The notes under the pieces were generated by a model. The model searched no databases and was not told where the DNA came from. It worked only from the letters and a program-made list of their open reading frames with translations. DNA of 64,000 nt, from contig NZ_QUNO01000003.1 of NCBI RefSeq assembly GCF_003387475.1, positions 682,001 to 746,000 of the forward strand. Direction: 5' to 3'. How positions within the stretch are numbered: the first letter of the stretch is position 1; every line of letters begins with the position of its first letter. Below are positions 42,363 to 51,101 of this stretch, one piece after another. This DNA comes from Kutzneria buriramensis. GTDB taxonomy: Bacteria > Actinomycetota > Actinomycetes > Mycobacteriales > Pseudonocardiaceae. The position numbers and the translations under genes were made by a program.

Positions 42363-43514
42363 TCACCCGCTCTTGCGTGTCCTCTTCGCCTGCGTGGTCC
42401 GTGCCTTGGCCGGCTGCTGCTTCGCGGTCGGCTTGGTGGCCCCGGTCTGGTTGGTCCTGGCCGTGGTCCGCGGGGCGGCGGGCTTGATCGCCGCCGGGGA
42501 CACGGTCACCTTCTGCGGCTCCTCGGCCGCCACGTCGTCCAGGCTGGTCTGGTCGGCGTCCGGCTGCTTGGCCGCGGCCTTCGGCGCGGGCGCCTTGGTC
42601 CGGGCGTCGGCCTGCCAGTTGTGCACCGCGCGCCAGGCGGCCTGCGAGGTCTCGCCGGACGCCTGCACCGGCACCTCGCTACGTGCTGCGGCGATGCGGT
42701 TGGTGCGGCCGGCCCGCGCCGACCAGGAGGTCCGGCGCGCGGCGCGCTCGCTACCCGGCTCCAGGGCCTCCTCGACCGGCTCGGCGCTCTCCGTGCGGCG
42801 GTAGCGGGCCTTGGTGCCCGGGGCCATCGCCTTGCCCACCAGGAACAGCGTGTGCCGCCACAGCTTGCGCTGCTTGACGGTCGCCTCCAGCTCGCCGAGC
42901 GTGGTGTTCAGCAGCAGCTCGTCCGGCCACGTCGTCTTGTACGCCACCACGACCGGCGTGTCCGCGCCGTAGCCGCCCTCGGTGAGCTCCTCGACGAGCT
43001 GCGCGGTGCGGGCCGCCGCCACGAAGACGCCCATCGTCGCGCCGTGCCCGGCGAGCTGGCGGATCTGGGTGGCGTCCGGCAGCGCGGTGGCGTCCACCCG
43101 GGTGAGGATCACCGACTGGTCCACATCGGTCAGCTCGCGGCCGACCGCGGACACCGCCGCCGACACCTGCGACACGCCCGGCACGATCTCGGTCTCGACG
43201 CCGATCCGGCGGCAGGCGTCGACCTGGTCGCGCACCGCGCCCCAGAGCACCGGGTCGCCGGTGATCATCCGGACCACCTGGAGCTTGTCCCGCGCGGCCC
43301 GCCGGAACAGCTCCACGACGTCGTCCCCGCCGGTTCGCGACAGGTCGATCAGCTCGGCGTCGGCACGCACGTGCTCGCGGACGCACTCGGCGTCGACCAG
43401 ACTCGGCGCCCAGACCACCACGTCCGCGTCGGCCAACCTGCGTGCGCCGCGCACGGTGATCAGATCGGCGGCGCCCGGACCCGCGCCGACGAAGGACACC
43501 AACCCCGACTTCAC
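42363..43514 (-). CDS. cobM: Precorrin-4 C11-methyltransferase with long basic tail
   Basis: 383 residues, about 130 more than the usual ~255. The catalytic part (1-255) has VSFVGAGPGAADLITVRG, VRMITGDPVLWGA and IVPGVSQVSAAVSA. The extra C-terminus (about 256-383) is low-complexity Ala/Lys/Thr/Pro/Gln sequence ending in PAKARTTQAKRTRKSG, resembling histone-H1-like tails. The tail could be disordered linker, nucleic-acid or protein contact; it has no role in known CobM. Start GTG 43514, coupled to cobI by GTGA. Confidence 0.93.
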   Translation of the reverse strand: MKSGLVSFVGAGPGAADLITVRGARRLADADVVVWAPSLVDAECVREHVRADAELIDLSRTGGDDVVELFRRAARDKLQVVRMITGDPVLWGAVRDQVDACRRIGVETEIVPGVSQVSAAVSAVGRELTDVDQSVILTRVDATALPDATQIRQLAGHGATMGVFVAAARTAQLVEELTEGGYGADTPVVVAYKTTWPDELLLNTTLGELEATVKQRKLWRHTLFLVGKAMAPGTKARYRRTESAEPVEEALEPGSERAARRTSWSARAGRTNRIAAARSEVPVQASGETSQAAWRAVHNWQADARTKAPAPKAAAKQPDADQTSLDDVAAEEPQKVTVSPAAIKPAAPRTTARTNQTGATKPTAKQQPAKARTTQAKRTRKSG

Positions 43515-44248
43515 AACTGCTCCCCTCTCCCGCCTCGGGGCGGAAGTATCACGACCGTGGACAAGTACGGCGCAGCAACCGACTCGTCCACATCGGACAG
43601 GGGGAGCACCCGCGCCCGATCCGTGCCGAGATGCTCGGCGTACACCGAGCGGTCCAGCGCCCCGGCGGCCACGATCTCGGCTTTCAGCTCGTCGAGACGA
43701 CGGCCGCCCTTGTAGGCGACGACCGTACCGCCACCCCGCAAGGCCGCCCGCAGCCCGGTCACCTCTCGGGTCACGGGCACCAGGGTGAGCGACTCGACGC
43801 CCTCGACCAGATGGAGTCCGGCGGTGCTGGCGGCCGCCTGCATGGCGGTGATGCCGGGGCTGAGGACCACTTCCACCTCGGGCAGCAACCGCCGAACGGT
43901 GGCCGCGAGGTAGGTGAAAGTGGAGTAGATCATCGGGTCGCCGATGGTCGCGAACACCGCGCTGCCGCCCTTTTCGCGCAGATGTTCGGCGACTCGCGTG
44001 CCCGCGGCGTCCCACAGTTCGTTACGACGTTGTTGTGAACCGCGCACGTCGTCGTTGAGCGCGAACACCAGTCGCTCGATCGGGGCGTCGACCGGCAGGT
44101 GCGCGCGGACCACGGCCTCCGAGCGGCCCTCCTCCTCGGTCGACATCACCGGCACGAAGACGCGGCCGGCCGCCTTGAGCTCGCGCAGGCCGGCGAGGGT
44201 GAGCAGCTCCGGGTCGCCGGGGCCGACGCCGAGTCCGACCAGTCTCAC
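43511..44248 (-). CDS. cobI: Precorrin-2 C20-methyltransferase
   Basis: 245 residues. Tetrapyrrole methylase: VRLVGLGVGPGDPELLTLAG, VFVPVMSTEEEGRSEAVVR, FATIGDPMIYSTFTYLA and LSPGITAMQAAAS. It is not fused to CobJ, although CobI-CobJ fusions are common in related actinomycetes. The start is GTG 44248 (GTGA overlap with cobB). Confidence 0.94.
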   Translation of the reverse strand: MRLVGLGVGPGDPELLTLAGLRELKAAGRVFVPVMSTEEEGRSEAVVRAHLPVDAPIERLVFALNDDVRGSQQRRNELWDAAGTRVAEHLREKGGSAVFATIGDPMIYSTFTYLAATVRRLLPEVEVVLSPGITAMQAAASTAGLHLVEGVESLTLVPVTREVTGLRAALRGGGTVVAYKGGRRLDELKAEIVAAGALDRSVYAEHLGTDRARVLPLSDVDESVAAPYLSTVVILPPRGGRGEQL

Positions 44249-45576
44249 TTCGTGCACCTTTCGACGAACCGCCTGATGGCCTGCGGGGCGCCGGCCGGAT
44301 GTGTGTGCAGGTAGGAGGCGTGCACGCCGCCGTGGACGAAGCCCTCGGGCTCGGCGTCGCGCCACCGCCACGCCGGTTGGTCGCCGTGCCGGGGCGTGAC
44401 GGCGGTGCGGTGGAACTCGTGTCCCGTCACCCGGTCCCCGATCGAGTGCAATGTTGACTCGACCGGGGCTAGAGCGTCGCGGTACCCGAGGGTCAGTCGG
44501 GAAGTCATGGCCGCTACGGCCGGCAGCACGCCGCACATCGGCAGGCCGTCGAGTTCCCGCGCGAGGTAGAGCAGGCCGCCGCATTCGGCGTGCACAGGCG
44601 CGCCGCTGGCGGCCAGCTCGGCGACCTCCCGCCGCAGCGAGTCGTTCGCGGACAGCTCGGCGGCGTGCTGCTCGGGGAAGCCGCCCGGCAGCACGAGACC
44701 GGCGGTTCCATCGGGGAGTTCCTTGTCCCGCAACGGATCCACCACGGCCACCTGCGCGCCGGCCGCCTTGAGCAGCTCCACGTGTTCGGCGTACCCGAAC
44801 GTGAAGGCCGATCCCCCGGCCACCGCGACGACGGGCCGGGCGCTCACCGGATCGACGTCCGGCGACCACGGTTGCGCCGTCAACGACGGCGCGGTCGCCG
44901 CCAGCGCGGACACCTCGTCCAGGTCCACGCCGGCGGCAACGGAGTCCGCCATCGCCTCGACCGCTTGCACCGCAACGGATCCGTGCTCCGCGGCGGTAAC
45001 GAGACCGAGGTGCCGCGACGGCACCTCCAACCCCTGCGACCGCCGCACGACCCCCAGCACGTCGAGGCCGATCTCGTCGCATGCCTCGGTCAGCACCTGC
45101 TCGTGCCGCTCCGACCCGACCTGGTTCAGGATCACTCCGGCCAGGCGGACGGTGGCGTCGTAGGAACGGAACCCGTGCAGGAGAGCCGCGAGGCTGCGGC
45201 CCTGCCCCCGGCCGTCGACCACCAGCACGACCGGCGCCTGCAACAACGACGCCACATGGGCGGTGGAACCGAAGCCGTCCGTTCCGATGCGGCCGTCGAA
45301 CAGGCCCATCACGCCCTCGATCACGGCGATGTCGGCGCCGTGCGAGCCGTGCCGGCACAGCGGCGCGATCCGCTCCTCGCCGACCAGCACCGGGTCGAGG
45401 TTCCGGCCGGGCCGGCCGGCGGCCAGCGTGTGGTAGCCGGGGTCGATGTAGTCCGGGCCGACCTTGAACGGGGCCACCCGGCCGCCGCGCCGCCGCAGCG
45501 CGGCCATCAGCCCGGTGGCCACCGTGGTCTTGCCGCTGCCCGACGACGGCGCGGCGATCACCAGCCTGGCTACCAC
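44245..45576 (-). CDS. cobB: Cobyrinate a,c-diamide synthase
   Basis: 443 residues. The N-terminal P-loop AAPSSGSGKTTVATGLM and KVGPDYIDPGYH of the dethiobiotin-synthetase-like ATPase, EGVMGLFDG, and the C-terminal glutamine amidotransferase with the nucleophile Cys in APVHAECGGLLYL. It amidates carboxylates a and c using glutamine and ATP. The start is GTG 45576, overlapping the cobO stop. Confidence 0.94.
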   Translation of the reverse strand: MVARLVIAAPSSGSGKTTVATGLMAALRRRGGRVAPFKVGPDYIDPGYHTLAAGRPGRNLDPVLVGEERIAPLCRHGSHGADIAVIEGVMGLFDGRIGTDGFGSTAHVASLLQAPVVLVVDGRGQGRSLAALLHGFRSYDATVRLAGVILNQVGSERHEQVLTEACDEIGLDVLGVVRRSQGLEVPSRHLGLVTAAEHGSVAVQAVEAMADSVAAGVDLDEVSALAATAPSLTAQPWSPDVDPVSARPVVAVAGGSAFTFGYAEHVELLKAAGAQVAVVDPLRDKELPDGTAGLVLPGGFPEQHAAELSANDSLRREVAELAASGAPVHAECGGLLYLARELDGLPMCGVLPAVAAMTSRLTLGYRDALAPVESTLHSIGDRVTGHEFHRTAVTPRHGDQPAWRWRDAEPEGFVHGGVHASYLHTHPAGAPQAIRRFVERCTK

Positions 45577-46184
45577 TCGATCCCCCGCTGGCCCTTCTGG
45601 CCGGCGTCCATGGGGTGCTTGACCTTGGTCATCTCCACCACGAGGTCGGCGGCGTCCACCAGCTTCTCCGGCGCGTTCCGGCCGGTGATCACGACGTGCT
45701 GGAAGCCGGGGCGGTCGCGCAGCGTGGCCACCACCTCGTCGACGTCGACCCAGCCCCACTTCAGGGGGTAGGTGAACTCGTCGAGCACGTACAGGCCGTG
45801 CTCCTCGGCGGCGAGCCGGCGCTGGATCTCCCGCCAGCCCTCCAGCGCGGCGGCGGCGTGGTCCTCGTCGCTGCCGGGCTTGCGGGTCCACGACCAGCCC
45901 TCGCCCATCTTGTGCCACGCCACCGGGCCGCCCTGGCCGGTGCGCTCGTGCACCTCGCCCAGCGCCCGGAACGCGGCCTCCTCGCCGACCTTCCACTTCG
46001 CCGATTTCACGAACTGGAATACGCCGATGGACCAGCCCTGGTTCCAGCCGCGCAGGGCCAGCCCGAAGGCGGCGGTGGACTTGCCCTTCATCACGCCGGT
46101 GTGCACGACGACCAGCGGCCGGTTGCGGCGCTGCCTGGTGGTCAGGCCGTCGGCGGGGACGACTTCCGGCTTTCCCTGTGGCAT
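45570..46184 (-). CDS. cobO: Cob(I)yrinic acid a,c-diamide adenosyltransferase
   Basis: 204 residues. VVVHTGVMKGKSTAAFGLALR is the ATP-binding loop of the CobA/CobO type; HKMGEGWSWTRK and LYVLDEFTYPLKWGWV follow, the last being the expected DEh-type motif. It adds the 5'-deoxyadenosyl group to Co(I). The ATG at 46184 lies 1 base after the chelatase stop; a longer in-frame start at 46214 would overlap that gene. Confidence 0.94.
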   Translation of the reverse strand: MPQGKPEVVPADGLTTRQRRNRPLVVVHTGVMKGKSTAAFGLALRGWNQGWSIGVFQFVKSAKWKVGEEAAFRALGEVHERTGQGGPVAWHKMGEGWSWTRKPGSDEDHAAAALEGWREIQRRLAAEEHGLYVLDEFTYPLKWGWVDVDEVVATLRDRPGFQHVVITGRNAPEKLVDAADLVVEMTKVKHPMDAGQKGQRGIEW

Positions 46185-46185
46185 G

Positions 46186-48129
46186 TCAGGCCGCCCTCGT
46201 CGCTCGCACCACACCGGCCACCTGCTCGGCCGACAGCTGTTCCAACCGCAGGCAGACGCCGTCCAGCGCCGTCGCCAGCTTGTCGGCGAGGCCGAGCCGG
46301 ACGGGCCCGTTCTCGCAGTCCACCACCACCGTGGCGACGCCGTCGGCCGCGAGCATCGCCGCCGCCCTGAGCGAATCCTGCACGGGGTCGTGCCCGGGAC
46401 GCGCGGCGGTGGCGCGGCCGTCCGTGACGACGACCAGCAGCGGTCGCCGGCGCGGATCGCGCAGGCGTTCCACCGACAACACCTTGTGCGCCTTCAACAA
46501 ACCGTCCGCCAGCGGCGTGCGGCCGCCGGTGCGGAGCTTGCGCAGGCGGGCCACCGCGGCGTCCACGGACGACGTCGGCGGCAGCGCCACCTGCGCCTCG
46601 GTGCCGCGGAACGTCACCACGCCGACCTTGTCCCGCCGCTGATACGCGTCACGCAGCAGCGACAGCACAGCGCCGCTCACCGCCGACATGCGCTGCCGTG
46701 CGGCCATGGAGCCGGAGGCGTCGACGGCGAACAGGACGAGGTTGCCTTCCTTGCCCTCACGCACGGCGAGTCGCAGATCCTCGCCCGTGAGCCGGAGCCC
46801 CGCGCCGTCACGCCCACGCGCCCGCTGGTGCGGGGCGGCAGCGGTGACAGTGCCGATGAGGTGCAGGCCGTGACCGTCCACGGTGGAGGAACGCACCGTG
46901 CGACCGCCGGTCGACCGCGCACGGGACCGTCGCCCGGGAGCGCCCTCGCCGACACCGGGAACCTGCAACAGCCGGGCCTTGAACGCCGACGAGGGCGCGG
47001 CCGGGGCCTGGTCCTTCGGCGCCTTGCCCTCGCCTTGCTGCTGTTGCTGTTGTTGCGGCGCCTGCGATTCCGGTGGGCTCTCGCCGCCGTCGGGGTCATC
47101 GTCCGGGTCGTCGTCGATCTCGGCGGAGGCCTGCTGCATCGCCTCTTGCAGCTGCTGCTCGTCGACACCGGGCTCGTCGAACGGGTCTCGCCGGCGGCGG
47201 TGCGGCAGCGCCAGCCGGACCGCGATCTCCACGTCCTCCTCGGTGACGGTGTTCGCCCCGCGCCACGCGCAGTGCGCGCTGGCCGTGCGGGCCACCACCA
47301 GGTCCGCACGCATGCCGTCCACCTCGAACGCCGCGCACACGGCCGCGATCCGGCGCAGCTCCGTGTCCGGCAGCACCACGTTCGGCAGCTCCGCGCGTGC
47401 CTTCACGATCCGCGCCGCGAGCTCCGCATCCGCGTCCGCCCAATCCGCCGCGAAGCCCGCGGGGTCCGCCTCGTACGACAGACGCCGGCGGATGACCTCC
47501 GTACGGGTCGAGACGTCCCGTGACGCCAGCACCTGCACCGTGAGCCCGAAGCGGTCCAGCAGCTGCGGGCGTAGCTCCCCCTCCTCGGGGTTCATCGTGC
47601 CCACGAGCAGGAACGACGCCGCGTGCGACACGGACACGCCCTCGCGCTCCACGTGCGCACGCCCCATCGCCGCCGCATCCAGCAGCAGGTCCACGAGGTG
47701 GTCGTGCAGGAGGTTGACCTCGTCCACGTACAGGACGCCGCGGTGCGCGGCCGCCAGCAGACCCGGCTGGTACGCGCGCACGCCCTCGGTCAGCGCCCGC
47801 TCCAGGTCCAGCGAGCCGACCAGGCGGTCCTCCGTGGCACCGACCGGCAGCTCCACCAGCCGTGACGGCCGACGGTCGGCGCCCGCGCCGTGCGGGCCGT
47901 CCGGGCAGTCGGGGTCGGGGTTGGCCGGGTCGCACGCGAACCGGCAGCCCGGCACCACGTCCAGGTCCGGCAGCAGCGCGGCGAGCGCCCGCACGATGGT
48001 CGACTTGGCGGTGCCCTTCTCGCCGCGCACGAGCACGCCGCCGATGGCCGGGTGCACCGCGTTGAGCAGCAGCGACAGTCGTAGGTCGTCGTGGCCGACG
48101 ACCGCCGAGAACGGGAAGCGGGGTGCCAT
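46186..48129 (-). CDS. Cobalt/magnesium chelatase subunit, AAA+ fused to VWA
   Basis: 647 residues. AAA+ part (about 1-330): Walker A GEKGTAKS (36-43), LYVDEVNLL (Walker B) and [17 protein letters not shown]. An acidic, Gln-rich linker ([12 protein letters not shown], seven Gln in a row) follows, then a VWA domain with the MIDAS DASGSM near 470. This merges the roles of CobS/ChlI and CobT/ChlD and should energise the large subunit CobN to insert cobalt. It is the first gene of the operon, with GGAAGGA upstream and a cobalamin riboswitch at about 48165-48280. CobN lies 14 kb away at the right edge of the window. Confidence 0.92.
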   Translation of the reverse strand: MAPRFPFSAVVGHDDLRLSLLLNAVHPAIGGVLVRGEKGTAKSTIVRALAALLPDLDVVPGCRFACDPANPDPDCPDGPHGAGADRRPSRLVELPVGATEDRLVGSLDLERALTEGVRAYQPGLLAAAHRGVLYVDEVNLLHDHLVDLLLDAAAMGRAHVEREGVSVSHAASFLLVGTMNPEEGELRPQLLDRFGLTVQVLASRDVSTRTEVIRRRLSYEADPAGFAADWADADAELAARIVKARAELPNVVLPDTELRRIAAVCAAFEVDGMRADLVVARTASAHCAWRGANTVTEEDVEIAVRLALPHRRRRDPFDEPGVDEQQLQEAMQQASAEIDDDPDDDPDGGESPPESQAPQQQQQQQGEGKAPKDQAPAAPSSAFKARLLQVPGVGEGAPGRRSRARSTGGRTVRSSTVDGHGLHLIGTVTAAAPHQRARGRDGAGLRLTGEDLRLAVREGKEGNLVLFAVDASGSMAARQRMSAVSGAVLSLLRDAYQRRDKVGVVTFRGTEAQVALPPTSSVDAAVARLRKLRTGGRTPLADGLLKAHKVLSVERLRDPRRRPLLVVVTDGRATAARPGHDPVQDSLRAAAMLAADGVATVVVDCENGPVRLGLADKLATALDGVCLRLEQLSAEQVAGVVRATRAA

Positions 48130-48164
48130 GCCAAGTCCTTCCTCGGGTGTCCACGCCCGGGTCC

Positions 48165-48280
48165 GGCGGACGAGGGGCCGAGTTCCTGACTCCCGGGCCG
48201 TAGTCAACTCGACTGCGGCCAGGTCACAGTGGCGGGACCGTCCCGGACTCGCACCGGGTTCCTCGCACACACCTCGCTGT
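48165..48280 (-). ncRNA. Cobalamin riboswitch
   Basis: On the minus strand, GGAACCCGGTGCGAGTCCGG (from 48262), then GACGGTCCCGCCACTGTGAC (to 48223) and GGGAGTCAGGAACTCGGCC (48195-48177, the B12 box) are the conserved core of AdoCbl-type aptamers. It sits 36 bases before the chelatase start and should shut off the operon when cobalamin is abundant. The segment CCTCG (48175-48171) can pair either with CGAGG at the aptamer 5' end (48276-48272) or with CGAGG at the ribosome binding site (48145-48141), so control may be translational. Confidence 0.95.
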
Positions 48281-48318
48281 CGGCGGGCAGTCTAGTTGCA
48301 TGCCCGCCGGCAGCGAGG
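48272..48318 (-). terminator. Hairpin after the SGNH gene overlapping the riboswitch 5' end
   Basis: CCTCGCTGTCGGCGGGCA (48272-48289) pairs with 48301-48318 with one mismatch; the loop has 11 bases. It begins 8 bases past the SGNH stop. Its distal arm is also the 5' strand of the riboswitch. A -10-like TAGACT lies in the loop region (48294-48289). Confidence 0.7.
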
Positions 48319-48325
48319 CGGTGAA

Positions 48326-49291
48326 TCAGCCCTTGACCAGGGCGTGGGCCAGCGCCGTGAGGGTGCTCACACTCGCGGTCGGCGCGTGTGGCGTCACCGT
48401 CGTCACGACGCGGCTCGCGCCGAGGACGCCGGCGATGATGCCCGCCTCGCCGACCATGCCGGCCTTGCGCGGGTGGTACGGGTAGGCGGCGAACAGGTCG
48501 AACGACTGCCCCTGGACCCAGGCGTTGTCGCCCGCGCACGCGTCGTGCCCGAGCGACGGCCCGTACGTGTCGACGTACGTCGCGTTCGCGGCCGCCGCGG
48601 CGTTGGACACGGCGGCGTTGAGCGCATGCTCGATGCTGTCCAGGTACGGGTAGTCGCCGTCGGCGAAGGGCAGCACGTCCGGGCAGGTGCCGGTCGGCGG
48701 CGCGATACGCGGGTAGCCGATGACCAGCACCCTCGCGTGCGGCGAGCGCTGGTGGATGCCCTGCACCACGGCCGTCACCCTGCCCTGCGTGGCGGCGATG
48801 CTCGCCAGCAGCGTGTCCTGCCCGTTCACGGTGAAGTGCGCCTTGCACGGCGCGCCAGTGGGATCGGAGGCACGCAGACCGGGACAGGTGCCGACGACGT
48901 TGCCGAACACGCCGTCGTCGTTGCCGCCGATGCCGACCGTGACGAGGTCGGTGTCCGCGCGCAGGGCGTTGAACTGCGGCGGGTTCGTGCCGAACAGCGG
49001 CACGCTCTGCGCGGCGGTCATGTTGGTGGTGTCCGCGCCGCCGCAGCTGACGTCGGTGTAGCTGCTCACGTGCAGAGTCGCGGCGAGCAGCGCCGGGTAG
49101 TTGTTGGTGGAGCGGACGCACCCGATGGGATCGAGGCGCAGGAACGGGATGAACGGGCCGGAGGTGTACGAGTCGCCGAGGGCGACGTAGCGGGAGTAGG
49201 TGGGCGTCGCCGCGGCGGCGGCGCCCGTGCCTAGGCAGACGAGGGATGTGAGGACGACAACCGCGGCTGTGAGCAGGCGGCGCAGGGTCAT
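48326..49291 (-). CDS. Secreted SGNH-family lipase/esterase
   Basis: 321 residues. A Sec signal (1-27, ending GAAAAA) precedes GDSYTSG (S41, block I), VGIGGNDDG (block III Asn) and AAYPYHPRKAG (block V, the catalytic His). Six Cys may form three disulfides as in Streptomyces SGNH lipases. It is expected to cleave esters outside the cell. GGAGGAGCC precedes ATG 49291. It is transcribed toward the cob riboswitch and ended by a hairpin that overlaps it. Confidence 0.92.
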   Translation of the reverse strand: MTLRRLLTAAVVVLTSLVCLGTGAAAAATPTYSRYVALGDSYTSGPFIPFLRLDPIGCVRSTNNYPALLAATLHVSSYTDVSCGGADTTNMTAAQSVPLFGTNPPQFNALRADTDLVTVGIGGNDDGVFGNVVGTCPGLRASDPTGAPCKAHFTVNGQDTLLASIAATQGRVTAVVQGIHQRSPHARVLVIGYPRIAPPTGTCPDVLPFADGDYPYLDSIEHALNAAVSNAAAAANATYVDTYGPSLGHDACAGDNAWVQGQSFDLFAAYPYHPRKAGMVGEAGIIAGVLGASRVVTTVTPHAPTASVSTLTALAHALVKG

Positions 49292-49352
49292 GGCTCCTCC
49301 ACGCTGAGCAGCGAACCGACCGCCCAGTGTGGTCCCGTGAGGTCAGCGGGGG

Positions 49353-49877
49353 TCAATCACCCAACACGCTCGTCGTAAGGGCCAGCACATTCACCCTGAG
49401 TGCGTTCTCCCGCCCCGCCTGCACCATCTCGCTGCGCATGCTGCCGATGATCGCCCTGGCCAGGAAGTCGGCGTCGGCCGCCGGCCGGACCTCCGCGATC
49501 AGCTCGGCCAGCTGGGTGATCCAGCGCGGCGGCGTGCCGTCGGCGCACTCGGACCGCTCCATCGTGGCCATCAGCGGCCGCAGCCGCAGCACGACCAGGT
49601 CGAACACGTCGTCCACGAACCGGATCGCGCGGTCCCTGGCCGGGACGGTCCGGTCCACGGCCCGCCGGTGCGCCTCCTGCCACCACGCCTCGGTCCGTTC
49701 CTCGACGACCGCGCGGACCAGGCCGTCGCGGTCGCCGAACCGGCGGAACAGGGTGCCCTTGCCGACGCCGGCGGCAGCCGCGATGGCGTCCATCGACACC
49801 TTCGGGCCGTGCTGGCAGAACAGGTCACCGGCCGCCTCGACGATGACCCGGTGGTTGCGCTCGGCGTCGACTCGCAT
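49353..49877 (-). CDS. TetR-family repressor
   Basis: 174 residues. The N-terminal HTH (about 10-50: IVEAAGDLFCQHGPKVSMDAIAAAAGVGKGTLFRRFGDR) is a standard TetR fold; the C-terminal domain is unassigned. It follows the aldo/keto reductase gene by 24 bases on the same strand, which suggests co-transcription and autoregulation of that small operon. Confidence 0.9.
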   Translation of the reverse strand: MRVDAERNHRVIVEAAGDLFCQHGPKVSMDAIAAAAGVGKGTLFRRFGDRDGLVRAVVEERTEAWWQEAHRRAVDRTVPARDRAIRFVDDVFDLVVLRLRPLMATMERSECADGTPPRWITQLAELIAEVRPAADADFLARAIIGSMRSEMVQAGRENALRVNVLALTTSVLGD

Positions 49878-49901
49878 CCGCGCATTCTGCCCGGGGCGTC
49901 C

Positions 49902-50975
49902 TCACGCCTCGACCGGCACCAACGCCGGATGGGCCGGTGGGCGGATGCCGTCCACCGACATTCCGCCGAACTGCATCATCGGCGCGTGCAGGTTGGCCGC
50001 CGCCGGGAAGTCGAGCGTCGGCGCGGACAGCTCGTCCAGGCGGGCCCGGTGCTCGTCGCCGAGGACGAGGTCCAGGCCGGCGATGTTGGCGGTGAACTGC
50101 TCCAGCGTGCGGGCGCCGATGATGGTCGACGTGATGCCCGGCCGGCCCTGCACCCAGGCCAGCGCGACCGCCGCCGAGCTGGCGCCGATCTCCGCGGCGA
50201 TGTCGTTGACGGCGTCGATCACCACGTACTCCTCGGCGGTCGGCGGCTGGAAGTAGCCGTTGTTGCCGCGGGCGGTGGTGCTCGGTCGGGCGCTGGAGTA
50301 CTTGCCGGACAGGAAGCCGTTCTTGAGCGGGCTCCACGGCAGCACGCCGATGCCCAGGTGCTGCGCGGCCGGCAGCAGCTCGCCCTCGGAGGTGCGCTCC
50401 AGCAGCGAGTACTCCAGCTGCAACGCGGTGATCGGCACGCGGTCGTGGAAGCGGGACGTCAGCGCCGCCTCGGCGACCCTCCACGCCGGCAGGTCGGACA
50501 GGCCGACGTACCGGATCTTGCCGGCGGTCACCAGGTCGTCGAGGGTCCGCATGGTCTCCTCGATCGGCGTGGTCGGGTCGTAGTTGTGCACCCAGTAGAG
50601 GTCGACGTAGTCGGTGCGCAGCCGGCGCAGCGAGTTCTCCAGCTGCTGCACGATCGCCTTGCGGCCGACACCGCCGCCGTTGGGGTCGCCGGCCCGCAGG
50701 TTGCCGAAGAACTTGGTGCCCAGCACCACGCCGTCGCGCAGGCCCGGGTGGGCGGCGAGGTAGTCGCCGATGATCCGCTCGGAGTGGCCGGCGGTGTAGA
50801 TGTTGGCGGTGTCGATCGAGTTGCCGCCGCGGTCGAGGTAGGCGGCCAGGATGTCGGCCGACACCTCGGGGCTGCTGCCCCAGCCGAAGTCCTCGCCGAA
50901 GGTCATCGTGCCCAGGGTGAACGGGCTGACCCGCAGGCCGGACCGGCCGAGGGTGACGTACGAGTCCAGCGACAT
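49902..50975 (-). CDS. Aldo/keto reductase
   Basis: 357 residues. NADPH-dependent (alpha/beta)8 barrel. The catalytic tetrad is visible: D55 and Y60 (SIDTANIYTAG), K88 (GTKFF) and H130 (YWVHNYD). IGARTLEQFTANIAGLDL is the C-terminal cofactor-binding region. It reduces aldehydes or ketones; the substrate is unknown. It is divergent from an AraC regulator gene, a pairing in which the AraC protein usually controls the reductase. Confidence 0.92.
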   Translation of the reverse strand: MSLDSYVTLGRSGLRVSPFTLGTMTFGEDFGWGSSPEVSADILAAYLDRGGNSIDTANIYTAGHSERIIGDYLAAHPGLRDGVVLGTKFFGNLRAGDPNGGGVGRKAIVQQLENSLRRLRTDYVDLYWVHNYDPTTPIEETMRTLDDLVTAGKIRYVGLSDLPAWRVAEAALTSRFHDRVPITALQLEYSLLERTSEGELLPAAQHLGIGVLPWSPLKNGFLSGKYSSARPSTTARGNNGYFQPPTAEEYVVIDAVNDIAAEIGASSAAVALAWVQGRPGITSTIIGARTLEQFTANIAGLDLVLGDEHRARLDELSAPTLDFPAAANLHAPMMQFGGMSVDGIRPPAHPALVPVEA

Positions 50976-51101
50976 GCCACACGCTCCAGTTGAATGATCC
51001 GATCAGTTGCTCCTTCCATTCCACCAGCGAACCCGGGTCGCTCCTAGAACGATCAGATCCGCGCGTTGCACGATCTGCGCAACTTCGGTGAAGATGGGGA
51101 C

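Noticed and set aside
51056-51080. GATC-N-GCGC direct repeat as AraC operator
   Set aside because: Only two short half-sites; too weak to list as a feature by itself.
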